NCBI GenBank assembly: GCA_024195585.1
Contig: SWBL01000068.1
Coordinates: 62,001 to 126,000 of the forward strand
DNA: 64,000 nucleotides
From: Aureobasidium sp. EXF-3400
Taxonomy: Eukaryota > Ascomycota > Dothideomycetes > Dothideales > Saccotheciaceae
Direction: 5' to 3'
The notes under the pieces are model-generated. The model was given only the letters and a program-made list of their open reading frames with translations. It searched no databases and was not told where the DNA came from. Shown here piece after piece: positions 1 to 9,680 of the stretch (position 1 is its first letter; every line of letters starts with the position of its first letter). Made by a program: the position numbers and the translations under genes.

Positions 1-228
1 GAGGATTTCCAAAACGTTCCCGGAGAAGCCATCAGGTCGTTCTGCAACCTCCAATATAAGGGTTCTTACAGAGGAAGGAATCGTCCGAAGGGGACCACGC
101 TATGTTGGTTGTTACAGTTTGAAAAAATGGCGAGAGATGCAAACACGGCCTCTCTCGCTACCTACAAAGCGAAATTTTTCGAAATCATGTCTAGCTCTTC
201 GTGTCAGCCGATGACAGTCAGATTGTGA
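1..228 (+). CDS. Possible 3' end of a gene entering from the left edge (uncertain)
   Basis: Frame 1 is open from the first base of the window to a TGA at 226-228, giving 75 codons without a start in the window. I do not recognise the peptide. It contains a stretch rich in Arg, Gly and Lys around codons 20-31 and no clear membrane segment. An open frame of this length can arise by chance in one of six frames, so this is only a candidate last exon of a gene lying to the left. Nothing on the other strand in this stretch looks better. Confidence 0.2.
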   Translation, partial: EDFQNVPGEAIRSFCNLQYKGSYRGRNRPKGTTLCWLLQFEKMARDANTASLATYKAKFFEIMSSSSCQPMTVRL

Positions 229-1220
229 TCCATTATTGCCACAATGTTTTACCGTTTGGCGAAGAAAGCCACAGCCACGGCCATGGCAGCCAAGAGAAAA
301 CCCATAACCTGCGGCAAATCTGGAATCGATCTCATACCGTGAACCAAGGCGGCGCAGCGTGACGAGTGTTGCAAACCATGTCACGCCGAGATGAAAGTGT
401 GGTGAAGGTGACAACCGAACGATGTAGTGAGCGAGTACGATAGCCCTGATCGCGCTCACAAAAATATTTCAGAATCCTTCGGATCTTCATTGGCGGCTAA
501 CGAGCTGCGGATGCGTCGCATGGAGGAGACATTTAGCGAGTAAAGGAAGGGAGGCACGGAATAGCGTAAAATTGGCCCTGTGCCTGAGCTGGGGTTGCGA
601 AAACTCCAGATTCGCTCGGCCCAGGCCGAGGGTTTCTTCTCAGCTTTTCAACGACACTCGCTGTTGATCGTACTCGAGCTGCTGCGCTGGATACTTCGAT
701 TTCACGTCGATGCGTCAGATGCAGACATTGCACGGGCCGAAAGTGTACGGCATTGCAAGTATTCGCGCGTCCAAGGTCGCCCGTCTTCAACCCAAATGCC
801 ACAAATGGTCGCCCAAGAAATACCAAGGAGCGTTTGGCGACTTTGGCGACATCTGGGGCTCTGGGCAAAACGCACGAGGGTTGGCGACAAGCCCTATGCA
901 CGAGACAATTCACATCGCATCAAAGCAAGGACGACCTAGAGCCGATTTGGGTTCCCGCGTGATCATTGATTCGCCATTCGAACAATGGAGAGCCCGCTAG
1001 TGTGGCCGTCGCAGTGTGGGGATGCTGGAATGAATAGTTCACCTGGACAACTGCCCAGCATCGTTCTTGCCCCCAAGGTTTGTTGTATATAGGGCTGTGG
1101 TTTCCTCATCTCATGCTCTCTTTCCCTCTCTTCTCATCAGCCAACAAGCGATTGTCTTTCCTTGATCTTCCTCTTTCACTTTCATTGTATCGCTAAGAAA
1201 CATTTTTATCACCCTTCGCA
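229..1220. promoter_or_regulatory. Intergenic region and promoter of the sugar porter
   Basis: I see no convincing gene here; the open frames of 60-126 codons on both strands overlap each other and have no recognisable features. Close to the transporter there is a TATATA at 1086-1091, about 130 bases before its ATG, then a long pyrimidine-rich leader (about 1105-1200) of the kind seen at strongly expressed fungal genes. A GTGGGG at 1016-1021 matches the CreA/Mig1 consensus SYGGRG. Confidence 0.45.
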
Positions 1221-3148
1221 ATGGCTCCAGTCACAGTGGAGCGTGTTGAGTCGCCTGTCACCATCAGGGCCTACCTGATGTGTGCCTTTGCCGCCTTTGC
1301 TGGTATGTTAAGCCGAAGGTACAAACACCACGACTAGAGGTGGCGCTTTGTCTCTGTCTGTACGCAAGGTCCGCCTGGCGTATTGAAACACCGTCCAGGA
1401 CGGCGTCTCGCATAGTTGAGCACTCGCCTAGCAAACTCGTGGTGTTCTTGCCTATCTAACTCTGTGAAGTCATGCTAATTGTACCTTCGCTTTAGGAATC
1501 TTGTTCGGTTATGATTCAGGTTACATTAACGGCGTCATGGGTACGGCAGTCTTCAGGCGAGAATTTGGAAAATTTACTGGCGTCACCGAGACCAATGCCA
1601 ATGGCTACAGCATTGCTAGTGGCACTCAATCGCTCATTGTCTCCATTCTCTCTGCCGGTACTTTCTTCGGTGCTCTCTTCTCGGGCGCTCTAGCCGATTG
1701 GATCGGGCGCAGAACCACCATCATTGCCGGATGTGGTGTCTTCGCTGTCGGTGTCATCCTTCAGGTTGCCTCCACCAGCGTACCTCTCATCGTTGTAGGC
1801 CGTTTGATTGCGGGAGTTGGAGTTGGTTTTGTTTCAGCTATCAATATTCTCGTTCGTGTCCTGATGCTTTCAATTGCATAATCTTGAAGAGAAACTAACA
1901 GCCAACGCAGTACATGTCGGAAGTCGCTCCACGCAAGGTCCGCGGTGCCATTGGTGCGTATCTCTATGCTTTCAGCTAATGATCTCGGACGGGAACTAAT
2001 AGTTTTCGCAGTCTCATGCTATCAATTCGCTATCACGATTGGTCTCATGCTTGCCTCGATCGTCACCTATGCTTGCCGCAACTACTCGGACACTGGCGCA
2101 TACAGAATCCCCATTGCCATCCAGTTCGCCTGGGCCATCATCCTCTCCGTTGGTCTCTTCCTCCTTCCTGAATCTCCTCGTTACTACGTCAAGAAGCAGC
2201 AGCTCGACAGAGCTGCCAAGGCGCTCGGTCGTGTGCGTGGCCAGCCAGCCGATAGCGCCTACATCGTTGATGAGCTCGCCGAAATCCAGGCCAACTTCGA
2301 GTATGAAATGTCAGTCGGCCAAGTCAGCTGGATTGGCATGTTCTCTGGTGGTATCACCAACCGCAACTCGAACATTCGCAAGGTCTTCATTGGTGTCCTC
2401 CTCCAGATGATGCAACAATGGACTGGTGTCAACTTCATCTTCTACTTCTCGACCACCTTCTTTGAGTCAATCGGTATCAAGAATGCCTTCCTCATATCTA
2501 TGATCACTACTATTGTCAATGTTTGCTCTACTCCTCTGTCTTTCTGGACAATTGAGCGCTTCGGTCGTCGTCCCCTCTTGATCTACGGCGCCATTGGCAT
2601 GTGTGTCTGCGAGTGGATCGTTGGTATTACTGGTACTGCTGATGCCGGCTCTCGCGCATCTCAGATCGTTCTCATCCTGTTCACCTGCATCTACATCTTC
2701 TTCTTCGCCTCGACCTGGGGCCCTACCGCTTGGGTCTCGATCGGAGAGATCTTCCCTCTCCCCATCCGTTCCAAGGGTGTTGCCATGTCTACTGCCTCTA
2801 ACTGGTTCTGGTAAGTTTTCTTCTGCCCCTCACTCCACAATACAAGCTAATAGATGTTATAGGAACTGCATCATTGCTGTTATCACGCCTTACCTTGTTG
2901 GAGAGAACGAAGCCAACCTTGGTCCTAAGGTCTTCTTCCTCTGGGGCTCCACCTGCGCAGTCTGCATCGTCTTTGCCTACTTCTTCGTGCCTGAGACCAA
3001 GGGACTGTCTCTTGAGCAAGTTGATAAGATGATGTCCGAGGTCTCTGCACGCAAGTCCGCAGGATGGGTCCCACATGATACCTATGCTCAGGAACTGGGC
3101 AAGGACTCCTCCGCTATCGAAGAGATTGTCCATGAGTCCAAGGTGTAA
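1221..3148 (+). CDS. MFS sugar porter (hexose-type transporter)
   Basis: Predicted plasma-membrane monosaccharide transporter of the sugar porter family (TC 2.A.1.1), about 521 residues and 12 membrane helices. Five exons: 1221-1302, 1496-1851, 1911-1953, 2012-2810, 2863-3148; all junctions are GT-AG and keep the frame. Family marks visible are LFGYDSG in helix 1, the DWIGRR loop after helix 2, RLIAGVGVG in helix 4, PESPRYY near residue 213, RFGRRPL in the second half and PETKG near residue 469. The start is the first ATG after a pyrimidine-rich leader and a TATA element. Length and motifs fit fungal high-affinity glucose/xylose transporters, but the sequence alone does not fix the substrate; quinate or other polyol permeases of the same family are alternatives. 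Two GH5 glycosidase genes lie within 10 kb, so uptake of released sugars is a reasonable role. Confidence 0.93.
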
Positions 3149-3653
3149 GAAGTCTCGTCTGGAGTCTTAAGAGGTGATGGTTGTGTCTTGTCTTTTGATT
3201 CAATATTGTCGATAAGCTTTCTAAGTATCCTATATCATGTGTTTTCATGAAAACATTAGTGAATTTCCAACGCTTCTCGTACTCTCACATCTATCACTCT
3301 GTGACATCCTGCCTGTTCCAGTCGCCGCCCGTCTTGACCTCAAGTTAGGGCTGAGAAAAAGGCTTCGCCAACTTACAATCGCCGCTCATCCCGTCCAGAA
3401 GGCATCATCGAGTTTTACACCACCCCATAGGTGGTAGTGCAACAAGCTTTTTCTTGCAATCCCAAGTTCGCAGGCTTCATCCTTGAACACCATGTCCTTG
3501 CTAGCATATGCATCTGGAGCATTCAGACTCCGCATGGTACATGAAGAGAGATTTCAACAGGTATAAGAAGGTGAAAGGGTCGAACTGTATTAAATTGATT
3601 GGCTTTCAGGCAGAGAAAACTAGCTATATATACTAGTCAAGAATATCGAATCT
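3149..3653. other. Intergenic region between sugar porter and zinc-finger pseudogene
   Basis: Two genes converge here. The stretch holds the transporter 3' region and, on the minus strand at 3386-3535, a short frame resembling part of the neighbouring zinc-finger protein (listed separately). The part 3540-3653 is AT-rich and shows nothing else. Confidence 0.5.
3386..3535 (-). pseudogene. Short degenerate copy of part of the zinc-finger protein (candidate)
   Basis: A 49-codon minus-strand frame from an ATG at 3535 to a TGA at 3386-3388. Its start reads NAPDAYASKDMVFKDE, close to HAPDAHANREMMFNNE inside the neighbouring zinc-finger protein (DNA near 5540-5600). Over the first 36 or so bases of that match about three quarters of positions agree by eye, and a weaker protein resemblance continues for 15 residues. 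This looks like a diverged partial duplicate just downstream of its parent. A real small gene is less likely because the frame has no independent features. Confidence 0.3.
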
Positions 3654-6600
3654 CTATCCACGGTGTTCGCCATACCGAGCCCAGAATCTAGCCGATTCAT
3701 CATTCTTCTCTTGAAGTCCATCCTGCAGCGCTTTCCATGCCATCACTCCAGCGTCGTTCTCGCCGCCGGTGCCCCATTCAGCAATCTCTCTTGATGTGTA
3801 AACACCATAATAGACCCCCTTATACTTCTCTGGACAAATCAAGATACTGTTGCATTGCCCTCTCTCGCACTCAACCTCCTCAGCTGGCATCGTTACCAAA
3901 ACGTCTACCTCCCCATATTGCCTACTCAGTCTGTCCATGAGTAGACTAAATCGCCTCCAGTTGTTCGCCAACCCATTTGCTCCGATCGAAACAATCAAAG
4001 GGTTCTTGGAATGCATGATCGCATAAAGGATGTGCGCCGTGACCTGTACTGTTGCTGCTGCAGCTCTTGTGGCGTATGTCTTGAGCCATTTTGTCATTGC
4101 CTTGCTGTATACCATCTCTGGCAGGTCAGCGGCAATGAGGGTGACCTCGAGCTCAAGATCGCCGAACAAACTCGGCATCAACTTGGCCTTTGTGTACTCG
4201 GTCGCGATGATGACGACTGAAACATGCCCGTAGATTCTTCCAGTCTGGCGTAGGAATTCCACAACCCGCTTGACGTACCGCATACGTCCTTCGAGTATAG
4301 ACGTGACTCCCTTCCTCGAACTGCTTCTGAAAAAGAAGATAAGGTGGTAACCATCTTCTCCGCCGTTGAACGCATGCCAAAGTGATTCGCGCGATGGAAA
4401 AGGGAGACTCAGGTCCTGCAGGTTATTGCCTTTGTCTAGGCACTTGATCTGGATGTATCTCTGCGGTATCGTCCATACGAGATCTTCTCGTGCAAGGGAA
4501 CGACAATGCATGAAACCGCTGATTGATAGGGTTGATCTTTGGTGAAGATCTTTGGCCTCCTGTCTGATGCTTCCGATCAAGTGGCGCACAAATAGACGCT
4601 TGCTGATAAAGCCCATCTTGCACATGTGGCACTTGAACGCGTCGCTGTTGTTCTCGTATTCGTATCTGCCGTGCTCGTGCTCATAGTGTCTGTTGTAGTC
4701 ACTCAGGAGAAGCCGCATGTTGGTGCTGTTGATCTCCTGACAGCGAGGATTGATCTCATCCGGACATCTGCATCGATTGATGTCAATATCTGTCGGCTGT
4801 AGCGGGCAACCTTGCGATGCTTCATGTCTCCAGCGAGAATACTCGGCAATAAATGCTAGTCCACAGCCAAAACGGCAGGCAAATGTACCTTCCTGACCAA
4901 GAAGCCATTGGGCATGAGCTGGTTCCTCAACATGTAGGAGGAAATTGCTTAGTATAACCGTTGCATCGAACTCGACTTTGCACCAAGGCACAGGACATTG
5001 GAAACTGCACTGCTTAAACAACACAGAGCTGTCCTGTACAAGGTCGAACGCGCAGACAAAACCACATCCAGCCTTCTTGTCTCGAGCCGAGTCCTTTGTC
5101 GCGCGCTTTGCGGTGCTGTCGCGTCCAAGAGAATGCACAACACATGACCTTCGAAAGGCTCGGAAGCGGGCAACAGTATTCTCTGAGACACGTGGTGCCT
5201 GTGCATCTGGCGCATGTGCTGTCAGCGTATGTGCGTCTGGCGTGTGCGACATCGAGTCGAAATCAGAGATCAGTTCGACGTCAAGGTGGGTAATGGTGTT
5301 GCTATACAGAGCTACGTCGTAGTTGGTAGACACTTCCGTTCTAAGGAGAGCGCCGAAGTCTCTCCAAATCTGTGTGATCTTCTTTGTGGTGAGAGAGCCC
5401 GTCGGCACCAGGTCATTCGCAGAGTATAGCGGCCACCTCCTTGAGATGTTTGATGCCGGGTGGAATACATAACGGAGAATGTCTTGTTCCTCGAGATTCT
5501 CTGTTTGTAGGTCTAGTAGCATGCGTCGATTAACAACCTTGGGTGCATGGCCTTCGTTGTTAAACATCATCTCCCTGTTAGCATGTGCATCTGGGGCATG
5601 GACTCGGAACCAGTGCTGCATGCGAGTTGATGTGCCATTATCAACCGGACCTGCACATCTATCTCCAGCATAGTCATAATCTGGAAAGGTTCCGTATGCG
5701 CACTTCTGCATCGCGTAATGGTAAGCTCGTCCAAGGTTATCAGTGAAGCCTTGATTTCATCCAAAATCGCATGGGTATGATCCTTGTGTGTGGAGACCAC
5801 GCAGGTGCTCTGTGTCTGACGCATGAGTATAAAGTTCTTTTAAGGTCGTCGAGGGAGGCAGAATCATGTTGCAGGACATCAGGGGACACTTGAATCGTGC
5901 GTTGGGTTTGCCCTTGATGTCCTGAGCAGTGTCTTTCATTTTGTGTTCCAGTACCTCCAATGGCATGATGTCCGGTCTCCTCCGAAGAGAATGCGATACA
6001 GATTGCCGAGGTCTTACGTCCCCTACAGAGCCAGTTTTACTTGCCTCTGATGAGCCAGAAATTCCACCTTGCATGGTCGTCAGGGGATCGACACTGTCGA
6101 TCTCGATCAGCCAATCCTCGCCCTCCGAGATGTCCTCACTTTCATTGTTATTTTCCTCGATAGCCTCGTCAAAGTCCAGATCAGAATCGGTAATATCTAC
6201 ATCCACACCAGAGAAGTCGAAGTGCTCGACGCGCAGCCTTCTTTGTCGTTTTACAGGAAGTTTGTCTGGCGAAAGCGGCGGAGAGTCCAGCGGCGGAGAG
6301 TGTGGAGGCATGGGCATCCTTCTCTTACGTTGATCCGAGAGAAGATTACGAGTAGGCTTTCTGATGGGTTTTGGCCAGCCGCCTGTGCCTCGTGGCGGCG
6401 AAGGCGATGAGCTTATGGTCACTGCTCGGACGTGGTCGAGGTTTGGTGGAACAGAAGGCGACTAAGGGTCAGTAGACTTCGAAGATGGGCGACCTGCGCC
6501 TAGCGGCGAAGGTAATGAGCTTGTGGTCGGCGGCTGCTGAACTTGCATAGAGCGGCCAGAATGATCGTCGGTGACTTGTGGCGAGCCCTAGACTTGTACA

Positions 6601-7340
6601 GAGCGGCTAAAGTGATCGTAGGTGATGTGGGCGGGTCCTGAAAGCCGGCATAATATGACATTGGTGGCGGCGGCTGCTATACTTGCACAGAGCGGCCATA
6701 GTAATCTCAGGTGACTTGAGACAAGTCCTGGACTTGCACAGAGTGGCTAAAGTGATCGTAGATGACTTAGGACTGGTGCATGTGACGGGCGGCAGGTGGC
6801 ATCGAGTGTGGATACCGCTGGGGATGGAAGGAACAGCCAGAGTGATCGTATGCGATGTGAAGCTGGCCGGCTGGAGGCAGCATGGAGTGTGGATACTGCT
6901 GAGGATGGAACGAACGGCCAAAGTCATTGTAGGTGCTACGAGGCTGGCGGTTCGCATCATCGGAGTGGTCTTGACGGCGGCGGCCCTCGCTTGCTTGCTT
7001 CGAGGCGCTGGCTGCTGAACATGTGGTGATGACGGCACTGGCTGCTGGACGTGTGATGACGGCGGCGCTGGCTGCTGGTCCTTGCTGTGGACTGTGAGAA
7101 GACGCGCTGGCATGAAGAGGTGGAGATAGAGAGGGAAGGAGGAGAAGAATGCGCTGGTGTGAAGGGCGGATGGATGATGATGTGAACATACGGGTTCTTC
7201 GCAGCCAGGATTATCTGACAAAGCGTCTTGATCTTTCTCTCACTCATGGATTTCTCCATAGGGATCGAGGTGATCAACCCTTCGATGATGCGGTGGTTGA
7301 TCAGGTGAGGAGGCGGAAGGCAATCTGAGATTTCTTCCAT
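3654..7340 (-). pseudogene. Broken gene for a Gln/Pro-rich, acidic C2H2 zinc-finger protein
   Basis: Reading the minus strand from an ATG at 7340, exon 7340-7192 (begins MEEISDCLPPP) splices by a canonical GTATGT donor and CACAG acceptor (intron 7191-7092) into a low-complexity Gln/Pro/Ser/His region with YDHFS and GRSVQVQ-type repeats. A nuclear-looking part follows (basic KRQRRL, then an acidic run), then C2H2-like finger pairs (FKCPLMSC, FQCPVPWC, FACRFGC, FKCHMC) and a roughly 300-residue C-terminal domain I do not recognise. The frame is interrupted by stops at 6767-6769, 6707-6709, 6677-6679, 6588-6590, 6462-6464 and 5757-5759, and shifts by one base between about 6677 and 6620. After the last stop 685 codons are open to 3654, and between 6461 and 5760 another 234 or so are open. 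Likely a recently decayed DNA-binding regulator. Introns cannot easily remove the stops because no good donors flank them; sequencing error in one or two places cannot be excluded. A downstream ATG at 5711 could still express the last 685 residues. Confidence 0.65.
6541..6770 (-). repeat. Degenerate tandem repeat, 140-bp period, inside the pseudogene
   Basis: Two related 39-base elements alternate. Element A starts (plus strand) at 6541 and 6681; element B at 6591 and 6731. Both A-A and B-B distances are 140 bases. On the minus strand the copies encode YDHFSRSVQV and YDHFSHSVQV, each followed six codons later by a GRS(M/V)QV block. Because 140 is not a multiple of three, the copies are read in different frames, which marks the one-base deletion that breaks the gene. 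Outside the two elements similarity fades after the run of CCG codons. Confidence 0.7.
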
Positions 7341-7591
7341 TACCTTCGTCAAATTCTATTCCTTATTAGCCATAGTGAGGTAAATGCAGATGGAAAAGTT
7401 GACGTAGTATGTTGGAGAAGTTTGGAGACTATGCAGGTAAATATGCAATCTGTTGTTAGCAGGAGCTGTCTAGGTAGTGACTTCAATGCACTTTCCCATA
7501 TTGGAAATGCTCCAAGCGACCATTCGACAAGAAAAGAGAAACGTAATGATGACCAGAACAAAAATAATCGAACAGAACAAGATTCGAAGGG

Positions 7592-7842
7592 ACAAGGTAT
7601 TGCGACACCTCCCTATTGTCAAGTATCCCCCACACGTAGATGTCATCAACTTCCCCCTTCGAGAACATACGGATAGCGCGATTGGAGCCAAGTGCCTTGG
7701 ACTGATGGCTGATTAGTTTGCATACACGCAATCTGGCTTCGATTCGTGACTTCTCGTCCTCTGTGAACAACCACTTATAAACAACACGACCAAGACCCTC
7801 GTCCGCTCGACGGCGAGGATGATCACTACCAGCTGTCTCTGC
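7592..7842 (-). other. Candidate upstream exon of the zinc-finger pseudogene
   Basis: After a TAA at 7843-7845 the minus strand is open and reads protein-like: RVVYKWLFTEDEKSRIEARL, then ISHQSKALGSNRAIRMF and DDIYVWGIL. It contains no ATG before residue 50 or so. A branch-like GGCTAATAA followed by AATAG near 7355-7370 could be the 3' end of an intron joining it to the exon that starts MEEIS, but I found no strong donor. It may be a first coding exon of the broken gene or an unrelated relic. The element TGTTGTTTATAAG occurs twice on this strand about 55 bases apart (near 7780 and 7845). Confidence 0.25.
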
Positions 7843-7869
7843 TTATAAACAACAGCTCAAATCAGATCT

Positions 7870-9424
7870 TTACTTCTGCACCCTCGACTTAGCAGCATCA
7901 GCCTGCAAAATCTCCGTAAGCTTATCCCTGGTAACACAATTCTCAAACTTGAAGCTAGCAGCCAGGTCATCAAGCTCTTGTTCACTCTTGCCCTTGAACA
8001 GTTCTGCAAAGTCCAAATTCAGGTAATCAGAGACCAAACATTCTCTGACAACTCTCTCGAACTGTCTTTCTATGTTCCAATGATGGGGATATTTAGAGTC
8101 GTGCAAGTGTTCAGGAATCGTTTTCTTGATGTCGGACAGGAAAGGGTCGTAAGTTGATGAAACGCCGGTTTTGTCTACCACGCCCCAGAAGTCTAGGCCT
8201 AGTCTTTGCTTCTTGGCGACAAAGGACTTAATTAACTGCATGTAGGGCGATGAGCGTGAAACGTGTACCATGCCTTGATAACCAATATCCTTGTACAGCC
8301 AGATGGTCCAGTGGATCTGTGATTCGGCGTATATGTTCAATTGCTCCTTGAGTACGCCAAATCTGCTGATATTTGTCTTATCAGCATCAGGATCGGCACT
8401 AGGGTCTGCATACACAGGGCCGAACTCGCCGTTCCAGAGCGGAACGTTGTGTTTGCGTGAGAACTCTGCTTTGCGGTTGAATTGGCGACGTAGCTTTGCA
8501 TTTTGCTCTTCAGTGCCGGTGTATGGATCTTGACCTGGGATTGGGAAGCCCATGTTCGCGTAGTCGTGGCAGGCGTAGACAGTGTTTGGCATGATTCGTG
8601 TGAAGTGGCTGAAGTCCATTGCATACGTGTTACCGTCCACCCAGAGAATGTGGTCAGGGTCGACCTCTCTAATGGCCTTCTCCATTCTATCGTACCAGGC
8701 GATAAGACGGGTATGCTTAGGATCTGCGGGCTCGTTGAGAGGATTGTAGCCTGCAATGACCGGGTTCCCAACATAGTGTTTGGCGATATGCACCCACAGA
8801 TCGATCATCTGATCTTGGAAGACTCTGAAATCCCAGAAGAGAGCCTTGCCAATGCCACTATCACAGTGCCAATCCTGGTTTTGGCCACCAGGGACAGCGT
8901 GGAGATCGAGAATAACGTATAGATTGTGACGGCCACAGATGTCCACAATGTTGTCCAACAACTTGAAGCCCGAATCTTTGATTACAGATGGATTGTCATC
9001 ATCAATGAAATGACGGTAATTGAAGGGAATACGGATGCAATTGAGGCCCTGAATAAACTCTATTAGCACTTTTACTGATAGTGGAGTTGATGTCCATCGA
9101 GATCAGACTTACCAGGCTTTGGAAGTATGCAGCATCTGCATCAGTAAAGAAGTAGTGAATCAAGCGGTCAAAGAAGAATTGAGCCTTTTTCTTGCCCAAG
9201 ACCTCGGCCATGGCGGCTCTGTGCTCGTGTTCATGTCCGGGATAACCAGTAATGAAATTCTCGAAGTTCAGGTGACCTCCCAATCCAGCACCTTTAAGAA
9301 TTACCTTGGAGCCCGAAGCATCGACAATGTCTGCACCCTCGACGTGGAGCATAGAGCATGGTGGATTAAAGAACTGAGCCGCGTTCTGGGTTGAAGTGGC
9401 ATCAGTATCAGCATGGGGAGCCAT
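7870..9424 (-). CDS. GH5 family glycoside hydrolase, exo-beta-1,3-glucanase-like, no signal peptide
   Basis: Two exons, 9424-9113 and 9048-7870, joined across a GTAAGT...TTCAG intron, give 496 residues. The fold is the GH5 TIM barrel: LNCIRIPFNYRHF (strand 3 region), LYVILDLHAVPGGQNQDWHC, the acid/base glutamate in NPLNEP (about E210) and the nucleophile in WNGEFGP (about E312). These are the two retaining catalytic residues of clan GH-A. The first ATG in frame (AAGATGG context) gives an N-terminus with no signal peptide, so the enzyme is probably intracellular, unlike the secreted Exg1 type; it may act on storage or imported beta-glucan or on a glycolipid. The frame continues upstream without ATG, so a longer form is not supported. 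The promoter has CreA-like motifs. Exact substrate unknown. Confidence 0.85.
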
Positions 9425-9605
9425 CTTTAGGATCTGGAAGAGCGAGCGGACGTGCAAGACACAGAAAATGGAGGGGTCAACAGAGACGTTGGCCGATGAT
9501 ATATGCCCCACGATAGCAGCATAATTGCCTATATCTAGACAACATTTCTTGGAACAATCGACCAAGACGCTTTTAGCCGCCAGGGTGTTTATCCAGCATG
9601 TGATG

Positions 9606-9630
9606 GTGGGGTAAATATGGTATACCCCGC
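9606..9630 (-). promoter_or_regulatory. CreA-like sites upstream of the GH5 glucanase-like gene
   Basis: CCCCGC on the plus strand at 9625-9630 is GCGGGG on the coding strand, and GTGGGG on the plus strand lies at 9606-9611. Both match the CreA/Mig1 consensus SYGGRG. They lie about 180-205 bases before the ATG at 9424. The assignment rests on short motifs only. Confidence 0.3.
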
Positions 9631-9680
9631 AATCTGGCGGAGTGTCGGTCCGGGAAACAGCAATGGATCAAATCAGTACC

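Noticed and set aside
5757..5759. Selenocysteine or programmed readthrough at the TGA in the zinc finger
   Set aside because: Selenoproteins are nearly absent from ascomycetes, no hairpin of SECIS type is evident, and five other stops in the same gene make decay simpler.
6607..7221. 204-codon minus-strand frame rich in HVQQPAP as a separate gene
   Set aside because: It overlaps the better frame that splices to the MEEIS exon and has no ATG that fits; it arises from the Gln/Pro codon bias of the repeat region.
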